From NCBI RefSeq assembly GCF_036370855.1, contig NC_088102.1, positions 18,085,001 to 18,149,000 on the forward strand: a stretch of DNA of 64,000 nt, given 5' to 3'. The translations under genes and the position numbers were made by a program. Positions within the stretch are counted from its first letter, which is position 1, and every line of letters begins with the position of its first letter. Below, piece by piece: positions 49,101-63,600 of this stretch. Source of the DNA: Dromaius novaehollandiae. Lineage: Eukaryota > Chordata > Aves > Casuariiformes > Dromaiidae. The notes beneath the pieces are model-generated. The model searched no databases, was not told where the DNA came from, and worked only from the letters and a program-made list of their open reading frames with translations.

Positions 49101-50101
49101 TGGGCATACTCTAGTGGTATAACTTGATTTGAATTTTAATGTTTTTAAAAGAGAGGGGGAGGTAGGCTATATACAGGGGACAGTACAATCTGAGCTGATG
49201 TTAGTGGGAGGTTTGGCCTTTGCAGCAGTCAGCTCAGTGAGAAAGGCAAATACAGAGATTGTTACCAGTAAGCCTACAATTCTAGCTAAGGTAGTCTATC
49301 CCAATCATCCTTCTCCTCAGGAAAAGCTTTTCCATTATGATATTATTTTTCTGTTCTGTTCTCCATGAAGTCTAATTCCATTAGTCCTTTGATACATTTT
49401 CAAACGTGTGGAAAAATTCAGGCTGGTCACAGACCAGGACTGACCTTGGGAGATTTCCAGTCTAGACACAGACTTCTGAGGAATGGATGTTGCTACTCAG
49501 TTCTTCTGTTAATTAATATTTGAAGTTAAGTCTATATTTGAAAACGTGTAGGAACCACAACCATTGTTTTAATGAAAAAGATGGTGTTACTGTGAAATAT
49601 CACTTTTGAAGTGTGCTTCCTGATGATTATGCTTTTTAATCATTTTAATCTGACTAGTGCAAATAATTGTTAAAATACTTTAAAGTTGATCAGAAAAATA
49701 TATTTTGAATTTTGGTTAAATTGTATCTGCTATAAAACACAAAGCCTGTGTCTGCTCTCAGTTGTTTCAGATTTCTAGGTTTCCTCTTTGTGAACAGCTC
49801 ATGTGCATTGCACTTATTGGACAAGAAGGAGGAGTTTAGGGGAAAAGCACCCAAAAGGTAAAAGACACAGCAGTGGGGTCTGTGATGGTGGGACCATAGG
49901 GAACCTTCACCTGCCAGCTCTAAATTGGTAAAGTTTTTGTGTCTCAAGTATAGAACCAGTGTCACTGCCCTGCCAAGAGGCAGCAATTTACCCAGCTAGT
50001 CAAAAAGAAATTTTGCTGTGGAGTTGTGTCCTTTCCAAATATTTGCTTTTTGTGGGAGAATATCAGTTTTTTTGCTCTTCCATCCTTATAACTAATTGAA
50101 G

Positions 50102-50114
50102 CCCCCCCCCCCCC
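50102..50114. repeat. C13 homopolymer
   Basis: Thirteen consecutive C on the plus strand downstream of DDX24. Confidence 0.9.
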
Positions 50115-53100
50115 ACCCTCATCTCCCCGGAGGGCTTTTCTCACACTTGCTTCTTTGCATTACCGAGGAAGAGCTGTGACAATTTAATCACAAGTGTACA
50201 GAGCTTATTAGTTTTGGATGACTCTTTCCTTGCAATACACTTCTCATTTCATGCCCTTTAGGGTAAAAGGAGGGAGTTTGAGGGGGAAGGGAGCAGGGAG
50301 AAATTTTAAGATCCTATTTCCTTAGCTGTGTGAGAACAAGACACGTCTTTGGAGCTACTGTAACGTCTTAGAAAACAAAAGCATAAATTTAAAGAAATTG
50401 TAAAGAAAGCTCAAAGAAGGAGCTGAGCAAAAGCAAACATGCCCCAACTCATTCCTTTTATCTGTAGCATTTTAATCACATTTGCACATTATGGAAAGAG
50501 AACTTAATGTTTCTGCATGTATCAAGTGATTGAAGACTGGGCCTTTTCTGTATTTTCTGGTATATTTGTGCTTGAGAGGGATTAGACGAAGTCAAGGCTG
50601 GATCCTGACACTCGAGCTGGCAATTTATAATTCTGCGTAGGGGAGAAGCATTGCTGATTGTGAGCATAGCCAGGAACTGAACGGGGGGACGGTGAGGGTA
50701 TTGTTACTGCATCACTGCTGTGCAGTTTTTCAGCTTATTCTGTTTCTCCATGTTTAACAATCCAATTCTCTCATGCCAGCCCACTGTCTTGCAAAGTTTT
50801 CCCTGCGACGGAGCATGACACTTCCCTTTCTCCATGCTTGTCTGTGCCATGCTCTGCTGCTGGTTTTCTCCCACACTCCCTGGTGCGCTCAACCTGAGTT
50901 GTCAGTGCTTAACGTACTGATGGCACACCCCCACAGGAGTTCAAGCAGAGCCTGGACCCTATAAATACCTCAGCATCTTAAAAAGGATACTGGACTAGCA
51001 CTCTGAAAGCTCTCTTGCAGCTGCCTGCTTTCCCATGTCCTTCTCTGACCAGGATACCCTCTGAGTCTCCTACCTAGAGGAAAAACTGGATATTTGCTTT
51101 AGCTAATTTAGAGCAATACCTGGAAAATATTGCCAGTTAACAGCCTCCTTCCATGCTGTTGGAAGTGTGAACTAGGCTACTGCAGGAAGAGGGGAGGAAA
51201 GAGGAGAATATTTTCTCCAGCTCTGATTATTTGCATCTGTATTACTGGTGCAAGTTATACATGAACAGTTTTACATGAAGTGCATATGGGCAATTTAGTT
51301 TTAGTATTTAATGAAATATAACGAATGGTTCCTGTAATGTTCTACTGGCACTGCAGTTATGCTAAGGCCTCAAACAAGCACTCTTCTGTTTTATGGCTGC
51401 TTATAGCTGCTAAAATACCCATTAATTAATGGACTAATTAAGTCTATTTAGGGTGTAAGAACAACCTCCAAGTAGTTAAAAATGGCATGAGTTCAGCAGA
51501 GTGTTGGCAGTGGCCAGGCTCTGATGCAGAGCAAGCAGCACTATGTAACAGAAAACTGGAATCCTGATAGCTTCTGAGCCCTCATTTTTATTATTTTGTC
51601 AAGTACACGGGGCCAGTTGGCTTCATCCTGGCCGCAGAGTTTATGGTAAGTCAGATGTTATTAAAAGAAGGAAGAATCCCTGTAGCTTAAGACATCTGCT
51701 GAGGAGCTAGTTTGGATGGGATTCATATACTGGATGCTAAAGTTTCCTGACGTTCCTAGCCTTTTCTCTGTCTCTTCCCCTGTATGCAAATAAACCAGCA
51801 AGTCAGCAAAGCAGGACCGGGAGCGCTGCCTTGCCAGCTGCCCAGGCACACATCCTGCCATGTGGCACATGGGAGGTAACTTGCACCTTACTGAGAAGGG
51901 GCCAGATACCACATGCTTATCGTTGGGAAAGAGTGTCTGTATAAGAAATGGCAATTAAGCAGCTGATGCAAAGCAAGTTTCTGCCTTTGTTCAGCTCTCC
52001 TTAGTAATTCTGCCTGTGTATTCAGATCTGTAGGAGGAGAGAAGGAAGGAGAGCACACTTCTGATGATTTCACCTCATCCTGTCTAACCCTAGGAGGAAA
52101 GTCTGGTAAGAAACACTGCTTTCTTGGATATTAAAATACTCACTACTTTACACTATGTTAGCGGGGTCCATTTCGGGTGTCTGAATAAATTCCAAATTGT
52201 TTGATAAATGGCTTGGTGAAGGAATGAGCTCAAAAACCCATGAGTTGAGTGACTAGTAATGGACCAATAATCTAGTGAGCCAGAATACGTAAGAACTGTG
52301 CAGTCGTCTTTGCTGGAAAGTGGGACATTGTCAGAGGTCATAGGCTTGGGGGAGATGAGGGAACAGATAACTAAGTGCTGCTTTGGGAAGTGGTGCTGAC
52401 TTTGTAGCTTTCTGTAGTTTCCTTCCCTCCTCCCCCTTCTGTTACAAAGGCAGGTGTTGTCTGATACCATTTTTCTGGCCCATGTGAGGTTTCCTATTCC
52501 AGCTCCCTTTTGTGAAAGGTACTTACAGGCTCCAGGGTCTTCTCAAGTCAGTCAAAAGCTCCTCATGGGGCTGGCCTCACAGAATGGAAAAGAAATAGGA
52601 AAATAATAAAACCTGTGACACTGAAGTTCACTGGCCTCAGCAAACATGTGAACAGAGCTGATACACTTGCTTGTCTTGGAATTCAGCAGCTCTTGCAGTT
52701 AAGCTGCATGAAATTTTAGCTTGTTTCCGAAGCAACCAACTTGAGATGGTACAAATTGCCTAATTTCTATAGGTGAGGGCTGCAGCAACACAACACAAAC
52801 CCAAATTCTGGGTTGAGAAAGGAGAAAACATATTTTGAAGTACACAGACTTCTGTACCACTTATACCACTTAGATGTGTAATGTTCTTCGTTGTTATTGG
52901 TGTAGTTGTATTTATAATCTGTGGTGTAGGTTCTCCCATAAGAGTAGAGGTTATTTTCTTTCCCTTATGGGAATAGCTACACCAGTATAAACAATTTTAA
53001 TACTGACAGAAATGCAACCCTGTTAGGTTTCTGCACCGGTACTGATGGTAACCATGCTATAAGGTGCAAAGCTAAACAAAGCATAAGGAGACTGCTGCTG

Positions 53101-56100
53101 TTAATCCGTTTTCCAACCATTTCAGACTATTTCCTACAATGTCATTTCCTAAGCCAGATCAAGTGAGATTGTTTCTATCCTCTCAGTTCTCAGATGACCT
53201 GACAATGTGAGGTTTTCTTGTCAAGTTTAAAAATTTGTGAGACTTAAATTTGCTGAAATATTTCTTAGCAATTTTTATTTTTGGTTCCTTGGGTTCTTAC
53301 AATCTAAGTTCTAGTTGGAAAAAATGTTAATTCTTGCATATATATACATGTATAAACATGATTGGAAAGTGTGTCCCTTTCTTAATAATAGTTTTTCCTC
53401 AAAAGTCCATTTTCTAGTAGCTCATTCATTTCTATATGTATGCACACATACGTGCACAAATACGTACACGCACGCATGCACACACACCCACAGACACTGT
53501 AACCTAGCTTTTAGGTAATACCACCACATATATAAGGACCAAGTACTGTCATTAGTCTAAGAAATAGTTATTAATTGTAAAAGTGTTTAAAATATATTTA
53601 TTTTAACAGTGCTAAGAGTAAACAGTTACTGTTAGATAAGTGCTAAGTGTATGAGTACATATATTAGGTAAAATATTAACTAAAATTTTATTTATTGGAG
53701 AGTATATATTTATGAAGAAGTCTAAGAAGAATTTTAGAAGAATTTGTAAATACCTCAACTTTTCTCAAAGGAATACTATGTAGAGGAAGGTGTCATTAGA
53801 CTTGGTTTATAAATGGACAAACAGGTTCTCTGCTTCTTTCCCAAAATTACTCACTAGGGTTTCAGGAGAGCGGGCAGGAGATCTCAGGTGCCTGGAGGTC
53901 CAGCCCTGTGCCACCAGGCTCCACTCTCTTTTCTTACTGCTTCTGGTATGTTTCAAAAGCACAGGTATTGCCCAGGGACCAGATCTGTCAGAACAGGTAA
54001 TGAAATACTATTCCCACTGCTGCATATCTGCTATAGAGGCCTTTGAGTAGGAAAGAGCAGCAGTTAAACGCACAGGGAGCTGTTTGTCCCTTTCATCCAA
54101 GAAGTGGAGTATTTATTTACCAAATAATACATAAATGCTTGTTGAAAAATGTTGTCATGATGTTTTTCAAAGGAAACAAGAAAATCTCAATGCTCAATCT
54201 CAGCTAGATCCCTGCTAAAGTAGGACACCCTCCCTTAAGCCTTGAAAAACAGGACATTTGATAGTTACTTTTCTTTCTTCTCCCTATTCCCCACCCCAAA
54301 GACAACACAGGTCACTGGTTCGGTGGCAAAAAAGAAAGAAAAAAGAAAAAGAAAAAGGGGCGAATCAAGGCTTGATGTTTGGAGGATAAATACCAAGACA
54401 GCAAGGTGAAATTTCAGGTTAGTTTTCGCTGTATAAAATATGATCAATGACGGCACAAAAATAAACATTGAGTAATGTTTGTCAGGACCAGTTTAATTAG
54501 AAAATGGTACCTTCTTTTATCCCAGCAGCCTTTTCTGTACACAAAAGTCTGGGTGTTACTAATAGCCAGAAGCTGCTCTCTGCTTGAAGTCAAGAAAATG
54601 TCTGCATTTTCCATTACACTGTCTTTCCACTACCGTGTCTTATTATTTAAAAAAAAAAGAGTCTAGAAAGAGGAAACTGCCTCTTGCAAGGCTCCCTGTA
54701 ACACCGAAATTACTGAGGTCTGAGTGAAAAAAGGCTCTCTGCTGTTTATCAGTGGAAACTGTTTTTGTTATTGTTATTCATGCATTTTAATTTAACTGTT
54801 GCTCATATATGGGGGATCAAACCAGAATTCAGTTTACAATGAATTAAAGCCTCCCATGGCTGGGTTAAGGGTGCAAGAACAAACAACCATGAGGCACCGG
54901 TTCCCTGCTGGGGCAAACAATGCTGTAAATAAACACTTCAGCTCTTTAGCTTGCTTATATTTATAACCATTTTAAATGCTCTGAAAAGCATGTCAGGCTC
55001 TTGAATATATGGCAGCATTTTCCCAACAGAGGCATAATGGTCAGGTACACATAAGGATGGTAAATGTTGGTTTACTGCACCAAGTGACCTAACTGGAGGT
55101 GGAGGGAGTTTAAAAAAAAAAAAAATCTTTCTGCAACCTAGTAATTGCTAGAACTGTGTGTTCTCCCTCTCTGCTTTGTTTTTAAGCTATCAATAGAACT
55201 TTTCAGGAGAGTTATTGTGAAAAGTAAACGCTAATTTAAAAACAATTGATTAAAGACCTTGGAGTGTGGGGAGGGATCAGGACTGAAGTGACAGCTTTTC
55301 AAGCATTGCTTGCCAGTTCCTGGCAGCTCTCATTAGTTAGTGGCTCTGGTGTTAAGACAGCTGGATTGCCAGCTGCCGACCAGCCCCTCATGTGCTAGCT
55401 GCTTTACAGACATCAAGCAAAAGATTGTCCAAGACCCATAGGCCTGATGCCTGTCTGGGTGTCAAATCATTTGCCATTTTAAAATGCCTGCTAAGCAGAG
55501 TTCTGCTGACTGTGTTGTATCTGTGGCATAGACAATCATCTTTCCTGATTAAAACGTTGGAAGATTCTGTCTTTATGTGGTGAATGATGTATTTCAGGCT
55601 TTGTGCTTGTGTTCCACTTGCACAAAAACGCCATGATTGTTCAAAAAGTTTTCTCAGGTTTTAGAAGGAAACTTTCAACTTCAAAATAATATTATTGCTG
55701 TGAAAAATAAGTCTTTTCTCTACTTTGTCTATTTGCAGGCAAATCTGACAGTGCATTTTTCTGTAGTAATCATTGAATTCTAAGTAAATGAATTCACCTT
55801 GCTGCCAGATGATAAAGTATGTTCTGCACAGCACATTGCAGCACTCAGTAAATTGAGGGATAAGCAGTTACAGTGATTAACTCCCGTGTCCTTTTCCTAC
55901 AGAGGTCTCTTACGGAGATTCCGCTCCATGCCATGTTTGAAACTTAATACAGCATGATGATGTGCACGAGCAGTGGTTATTCTTCTCATAGAATCTTATG
56001 TCCTTCTCACAAGAAAAAAATGAAATATGGTAAGATGAAGGGAAGAGCAGTGTTGTCGTCTTAGTTCTGCATCAGTTTCTTATACCTCAAAGTCCCCTAG

Positions 56101-56959
56101 CCACTGGCTATAGTTATCACCCACCTTTCTGCCCCACTTCTCTAGGCATTATCACAATAATAGAGCATGAGTTGTTACTCCATTTCTCATTGGTTCCTAT
56201 CCTGACTGAATACAAATCCCTGTATGCTCCTTTTACTGTTGAAGCTTTTACAAATTTCCATATCTGTTTCTTCAGCTATTGCATCAAAGCCAACTCTTGC
56301 CAGGCATAGTTGCATTTCAGTGATTCTGAAAAAAAGGAGAGTTTATAAAAGATGGTAAATACTCACAGTAACTACTAATTTACTTCATAAAAATAATGAT
56401 AGAGATAATACTTAAGTTGTTAAAATGTCTCTTGTTTAGATTTTTTTTTTTTTTTTTAATTCAAAATAAGACAGTGCTGTTTGAATCCCAGCCTTTCCTG
56501 CCAGGGTACTCCTAGTCCAGGAAGCACATTTCTCTTTGATATCTTTCTCTTCCAAGCAGAATTCTCCGTGTGTCTGCCACCTCATCTTTGGAAAGAGACC
56601 CTTCAAAGGCCCTTTTTCTGAGCACCTAGGAGCATGTTAAGGTAAGCTAACAGACGCCTAAGCATGGTCCTTCTTCCTGTTAATGCACAGTTAACACGGT
56701 GGTTGTGCCACATTTCATCTCCTGGCCAGCCAGAATATCTTGCTGTGTAGTGGAGTAAAACACCTGCTGTTCACGTCCTTCCTCTCTTCAGGGATACCTG
56801 TGTGTCTGAGCTGTCCTCCTCAGCGTTGGCCACTGCTGGCCCCTGCCGGCAGACGTGTCAAAGTGACTCACTTAGAAGAGGGATAAAACTGGGGAAAGGC
56901 TTAGGACAGACCAAAAATTTGACCTAAAAAGAGAGAGAGGAGCTTTTCTTGGACAGTTT

Positions 56960-56977
56960 TGTTTGTTTGTTTGTTTT
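56960..56977. repeat. (GTTT)n short microsatellite
   Basis: About four GTTT units. Confidence 0.8.
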
Positions 56978-57529
56978 AAACTCAGCTCAGTATAGTGTCA
57001 CACTCCATGGCCCACGGTTCTAGTAGAAGTAGGAAAGTTTCCTAGGTATTGCTAGTTTCTAAGACCATTACCTTTACCCACATTCTCTCCTGTTTTCTAC
57101 AACTGAGTGTTTCTCCTCAGCTGGTTTCACTGGATGGTGAAGCTGCACAGAGCTGCCAGCGTTTCTGGTTAAGTGGCTGATCCATCTGGCAGCTTCTAAA
57201 ATAGAAGTGCAGCTACCAGGTGCGCTGCAATATCACCTGGAGGGGGGTTAGGCAGGAGTGCTAATCTCCAGCACCTCTGCTGCACATATGCACGATGTTA
57301 AACATGTTCAGTTCCTCTGTCCTTAAACACAGGAGCCTGGCTATGCTGTCTGTGGCTTTTTCAGCCATACTAAAAGTGACACATGGCATTAAAGATGTTT
57401 TAGTTTACTGTAGCTGGTGTCCTTGATATGCTTTTTAGGTTCCCATCAAAATGTCAGTGCTACTTCCAGGAGTTCTACTTAGCAAGTGACTGCTGTGTCT
57501 TGCATATGTTATGTAAAGTGCAAGGACAG

Positions 57530-57620
57530 CTTGTCTGGTTAGATCAAAGGCCTGCCTGGGCCAGTATCCTTTCTCTGGCAGAAGACAGCAAGCTCCGTGT
57601 TTCAGAAAGTGTGCTGATCT
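57530..57620 (+). mobile_element. possible ancient CR1-like fragment
   Basis: The text TTAGATCAAAGGCCTGCCTG, then GGCCAGTATCCTTTCTCTGG and CAGAAGACAGCAAGCTCC, resembles a widespread old reptile and bird repeat block (recognised from memory). It is short and decayed. Confidence 0.4.
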
Positions 57621-60600
57621 TCTGCAAACATCAGGGAGGGATTTTGCTCTTTGAGATATGTAATCCCCGTCTTGAGTCTTTTTAGCATCTTCTGAAGCTG
57701 TATAGATACAATGTCAGATACAATGATCTGTTATTTCTATTGACTTGGAAAAACTTTTAAAGAGCCAGTGTCTGGGTTTAACATTAACAGTAAAATTCCT
57801 AACAAGAACTGGTGGGCTTGGGGGATTCTTTGGGTTTTTTTCCTTCCTCCTTGTTGTGGAATACAATGACTTCTTAGATGAAAACAGCTAGATGATCCTC
57901 ACAAAATTCTCTCCTACAGCAGGAACCACCACCACTGATCATTCCTTTTGTTCTTTGTTCTCTTCCTGTCATATGCAATTTTGGCATATTGTACTGAAGA
58001 TCTTAAGTTTGCTATTAAAAACGTGAGCAAGGGCGTTTGTGGCCTCTGATAACTGGAGACCATGTTGCTCTTGTAGATTCTTCTGAAGAGAGGGCTACAA
58101 AAGCTGTAATTAGGTACAGGCTCATTAGTTAGAGAAAAGACTAACACAGTATTAAGGCACTTCATGCTTGATTTACCTCTGGTATAACAACTCTGCAATC
58201 CTTTTTAGTGGATCTTTGTGTTTTCCCTCCAGAGGGAAACATCCAAGTGCTTCGAAGCACTCAGAAGACATTGAGGGAATTTTCAATACTTACATTTTGA
58301 GATGAATTTCTTTGCATAGTTCCCAGAGGGCAAAACCGCAGCACTTTCTTTTTTATAGGTAACAGGAAAAGAGATAAGCAGAAAGAATAACTTACCTGCG
58401 TTTGTCTCTCCCTGGTGTTTAATGGCTTAATGAGCACATGGCTAAGGAATCAGTAGAACTTGTGCTTCTTCCTTCTCAAGTATATGTTTACTCAGGTAAA
58501 ATTATTAGTAATTAGCTGAGTAATTACTTTCCAGTATCTTTTTTCTTCTACATGCTGTCACCGCAGTGGGCTGCTCTAAATGGGACATTTTGATAATGGT
58601 GAACAGTCACTAGATGGCGCGGATGCACTTGCAAAGCTGCTCGGTACCCAGGGAAGGAGGAGGGCTGAGCTGACTGTTGGGCATGCTCCCCAGTCCAAGG
58701 GGAAGATGCCAGGCCTCTGCAGCTCTTGCTGCAGATTATGCTGGATAAGAAGCATAGTGACCTCTGACCAGGATGATTACTAACTGACAGTGTAGTAAAC
58801 TCTCCTTCAGTAACCTCGGCAGGAGGTGTTACAGGTAAACTTTATATCTCTAAGTGCTCCTCTTCATGGCTTATGGATATTTGGATTACATATTTGTATT
58901 GCTCCTCTTGCTCCCCACAACTCTGCCTGTCTGAAGCACCAATATTTTAATCCTCCACACATTTGTTATTAAATGGCCTCTTCAGATACCTCTTGTGAGA
59001 TGCCTGTGGGGGGAAATCTCACTCAGGTGCTTCACTCATTTCTACCTAAACTCTGTAGACACCTAATTGGGACGGCCACACAGGCTGAAACCAGAACTCT
59101 GTTTAGCCTCATTAGCTGTGTGCAGGTTTTGCATGGGGCAGCAGGGCCAGAGGTGTGCAGGGGGTGTATTTTGCTTGCCAAGCACATTTTGGTGGTGGAC
59201 ATCCACAGGCATGTCCCAGAGGAGGCACTGCTACCTTCCATTGGGTTTCCTCCAAGAAGCTGGAGGAGCTGGATTCCAGTTCACACCAGTACTGGTGGTG
59301 CCTGCAAAAGTACAGTACGTAGTGCTGGAACAAACCAAAGGGAAACACTGTAGGGATGGGCACTCTGATCAACTCCCTGCATCCCTCTGGGGCATTAGAT
59401 GCTGCCTTGAAAGACAGTGGAGAATGCTGCCTCTTTAATTTCTTGATCTTCCTGTAAATATTGACAATAAAAAAAACAGCCCACGAGCCGGGCTAAAAGC
59501 AGCATGTAATAGAGCAAGTATGCAGTGTGCTTTCACCTAATAAATCATCCCATTTTCTACCAAGCAATGGTTCAGGGATTCACACTTCATTTAGTCTCAC
59601 ACTGCAATCCTGGAAAGCCGGGATGCTCATACTCCATTTTATGAATTTCTGTTGCCTAGTGTTGAGTAAATAATTCAGTACTTCTGTCCTGTATGTCTTC
59701 AGTGTTTCCAGTGATTTCCCCAGTTCTTAGATCAAGAGCTCTACTTAAAACTTAAGATTCCTCCTCACATTCTTAAAAAGGAGGGGAGAATTAGAATCAA
59801 AACTAGTCTGGATTTAATTCAATCCATAACATCAAACACTATCCAGATTTAACTCTCTGTAACACTGAGAACAAGACATTCATTAAGTGACAGTCAAGTA
59901 ACACAAAGGCACTTCAACTGGGAAAGGCAAATCTCCTGCATGTTTAATCCTGTAATGTTGATGTGACAAATACCTTGGTTTAATGAGATTTGCATGTGCC
60001 AGTTCTATAGTTGTTGAGGGCATGCAGCTGTTGGCATTGTCCAGTAAGAGGCTGGTCTCTGAAATGTTAGGAATTGCCATTCTGAGTTACAGCAGTAGTC
60101 CAGTGTGCATCTCTGACAGCAGTCATAAGCAGCTGTTGACAAAGAATATTGCAAAAAAACTGACATCAGGCAGATGTGGGTTAATCAGGCCTGTATAAAG
60201 ATCTCCTAATGATTCCAAAAATTAGAGATTGGGACAATTTTTGAAGCAGGAAGATACTAGTGTCTGGTGTACTTTGTGAGCAATTGATTCTTCTCGCTTC
60301 CTATTCTTTCCTTCTCTTTCTCTTGTCTCTGAAGATTATGTTTTGGGTGGAAATGATATGGCTGCTGTACGCAGAACTCTGTATCTGGCAGAAAAAAAAC
60401 TCTTGAGCATGAAAGTCTTACTTCATAAACACAAACTTTATTTTTTTTGTTTTAAGCAGATAGGTTTGGAAATGGATATAGCTTCATCATATCGCTATCC
60501 CACCAGTCAGTATCTTTTTATTAGTGTAAAAATAAAACAGTCTTCTTGCTGCTTTTCCCATTAAGTAATTAAATTGATAGACGTTATTCAGAATCTTATT

Positions 60601-63600
60601 TGGGATTTTAAGACTCTTGACAATTTTTTATTTTCTTTTAAGAAAATCAGTCTTGCTTTAAAAAAAAATATAGCTTTAATTGTTTGACCCCATTGCTCTA
60701 ATACTGAGTGAGCTGCAGATTAAGTTTCAGAAGTATATTACAAGATTTGGATTGCCTGGTTTGAGGCAAATCTGTATTTGTGTCTTGGATCTTGGGCTTG
60801 GTTTTATATATATTACTATATCTCTTTGACCTCTATCCAAAGTGAGGACCCTCTTGTGTTAAGCACTGTGCATACAGGTAGTAAACAGAGCCAACCAAAA
60901 AGTGGGAGTTCGTGGGAAATTGTTGGATTTTTTCAAAAGCCTGATTTTGATCCAAATTGGGTGGAAACCAACATTTTTCAGAATTTCCAGCAAACTGAAA
61001 CCTCTGCAGTCCTTGGAGTGGCTCGATGAAACTGATACTCTTGTCAGTTCCACTGCTAATAACATCTGTCAGTTCCCTGAGCAGCTGCAAGAGGCTCCTG
61101 AAATCCCAGTGCTGGGGCAGGCATGCCAGCATACTGCACCACGGGGCATCGAGGCCCACCAGCCCTGGGGCAGGCATCAGGAGCACCTGCCTCAGGTTCA
61201 CTGAAAGTTTGTCAGACCTGAGGAGATTAGACCAGGGTTGGGCTGACGGTTTTGGATGGAGGTTTATGGTGAGTCCCACTGGCCAGAAGCACCTCTGTCT
61301 TGATTGATTTTTGCTCCCTAATGCAAACTTACATGACCCTTTGTCACAGTATTGCTCAAAGACAAAGCCAGGGAGCAGTCACTGCAAACTGATTGTCTCC
61401 TACTACATCTGGACATGACCAAGAGCCAGTAATGAACTGCAGGTGCTAATCCTAGCTATGTGATTCCACGAGGGATGACTCTCATATTAAATGGAATTGA
61501 AGTTCACGTGAAAAAACTTTGCCATGGATGTGAATGTTTTGCCACCTGGCTGGAGAGGTTGTTGGGCCTTGCTGCACATTGGTCGGGGTGGAAGGAGGCT
61601 CAGAAAAGCACCGGAGGATGCTGGGTGCCAGCTAGGCAGGTGTTTACTGCCTGCTCTGCCTGTGGTGCAGCAGCATTTCGGCAGCAGGAGGACAGTGGCT
61701 GCAGGAGAGGAATGCTGACATTGCCTCATGACTGAGGTGGGACTGAAAGATTCAGGAGCAGGAAAGGTGTAGGTCTGACCTCTTCTCAGAGAAGGGCTGG
61801 ACCCTGGAAATGATGAGTCCCCAAATCTAGATCCCTTTCTGTGAACACAGCATAAGGACACAGAGTTTTTGAGAGCTGGAGCCTCAACCACAAGGTTGTA
61901 AATATCATTTTATTAAATGGGAACTGTACATTCAGAGAAACTACTGTACTCCAATCTTAAGAATTTGTTTGGAAAAGATGGAAACTACAGGGTAAAAGAT
62001 TGTGAACGGTTTGCATTTCATTTCCATGTATTTTTTTAGAATGTTTGCCCATATTGCCGGTAAATACATTATTTTATTTTACGTTAATCTGGCTGGTTCC
62101 ACGTTAACTGGTGTTTCTGCCCAGGCTTTCTACTCCTCTAGGAAGGTAATCTGTAAAACTGTTGTATTTGCTGTGCTCAGCATCTCACTGCTATTCTCCA
62201 GGGTATCCGAAAGGTACATCTTCACTTAGCTATTTTGGCCACCTTGGAAGCTGGTAATGGTGAGGTCTGGATCGAAAAAGCTTCTCCCTGTGACTAATTT
62301 TACTAAGGAAGTCAGGATTATGAGATGATGCATGTGAACTTCCTCAGTCCCATTAGTGGCAGTCTGTTTACCACATGTGTCTAACTGCAAAGCTTCTGCA
62401 GGTTTTCAGAAGGTTGATTACCCTTACCGCCATTAATACTCTCATACACTTTTTCTTTCCTGCTGTTGCTTAATTACTGCTGAGGATTGTACTTCCTTAA
62501 TTTTTTTGAACATATATATTTTTTACTGTAGTCGTTATTCAGTTTGTGAAATAGAATCGAGTCAATTAACCCCTGGAAATCAGCAGCCATTAGTCAGCAC
62601 GATTACTTCCACTGTATAAGCCAATAAGTACATGCTGCTCTATTATGGATACCTTTGTGACATAGGAAACATTTTATAAGGAATGTCTTTTCTGTGTTTC
62701 TGCATTGCGCACTTTTATCCTGACACTTTTCACGTCATCAATATACCCCATGCTGAACCATACAAGCTATTATTCTAAGGGAAGGGGAGACCAAATCTTA
62801 GATCATGACAGTCCTCTTGACCTTTGGGGGGAAGAGACAGTTCAGGGCATCTATCCAGATGTAACCTACTGATCATGGTACTGAAGCCTGATTATATCTC
62901 CATTTCACTGCTGGTAAAGCCAGCATTCAAGCAGTGGTTTCTTAATACCACCATTAAACACTTCTTTGACTCAGAAGTATATTGATCCCTTTTTATCAAT
63001 CTGGAATGTAGCTACAGCTCATTGTAAAACATTGTTATTTCTGGAAATAGGCTTAGTAACAGGAGAGTGGAAGAGAACCTGCACAACGTTAACACAAGCT
63101 TTCTACAAATAACTTTGGCTTTCTCCTGAGACTTGCACTAAAAACAAACAGTATTGCCAGAGCCTGGAAAATCTGTTTCTTCTTTTAACTTGTATCTTTT
63201 CATATCATGAAGCAGTCTTGGGATTTCATATTTACCAGCTTCTGCCAATAATCCACTGAAGGAGAAACAGTCCCTTCATGCAGAAAACAGAAAATGAGTG
63301 GTTGCATGCATGATCCTATATTGACAAAGAAGATCAAAATGTGGCATAACCGGTCAAACTGAGCTGCCCAAGAAGTGATTACTGCTTTGTTTCATCACCT
63401 GAGATGTGAAATTTTGCTGCTGAGCAAGCTATTTTTTCAGTCCCCAGCAAAGCTATTTATACCATATAGAGAGGCCAGTCACAAGTTCAGGATCGTGATG
63501 GTCCTCCTTGCCTCACCCTGCTCTCCTCTTTCCTCTCTTCCCCTTTTCAAGTTAACAAGCAAAAGCTTCAGGAGGGTCAAGCCTACTTTCTCTCTACAGA

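Larger units (their letters stand above)
49101..57529. other. intergenic, no gene recognised
   Basis: Only short open frames without recognisable domains. There is a degenerate CA/CG-rich run at about 53440-53500. A segment at about 54750-55030 has clustered motif-like text (a CATATATGGG block and TGTAAATAAACA), which might be regulatory. By synteny with human, a deubiquitinase gene (OTUB2) might be expected on this side, but no OTUB2 exon was recognised. Confidence 0.5.

Noticed and set aside
60833..61279. Minus-strand 148-codon frame
   Set aside because: No similarity recognised, not OTUB2, and open frames overlap it on the other strand.
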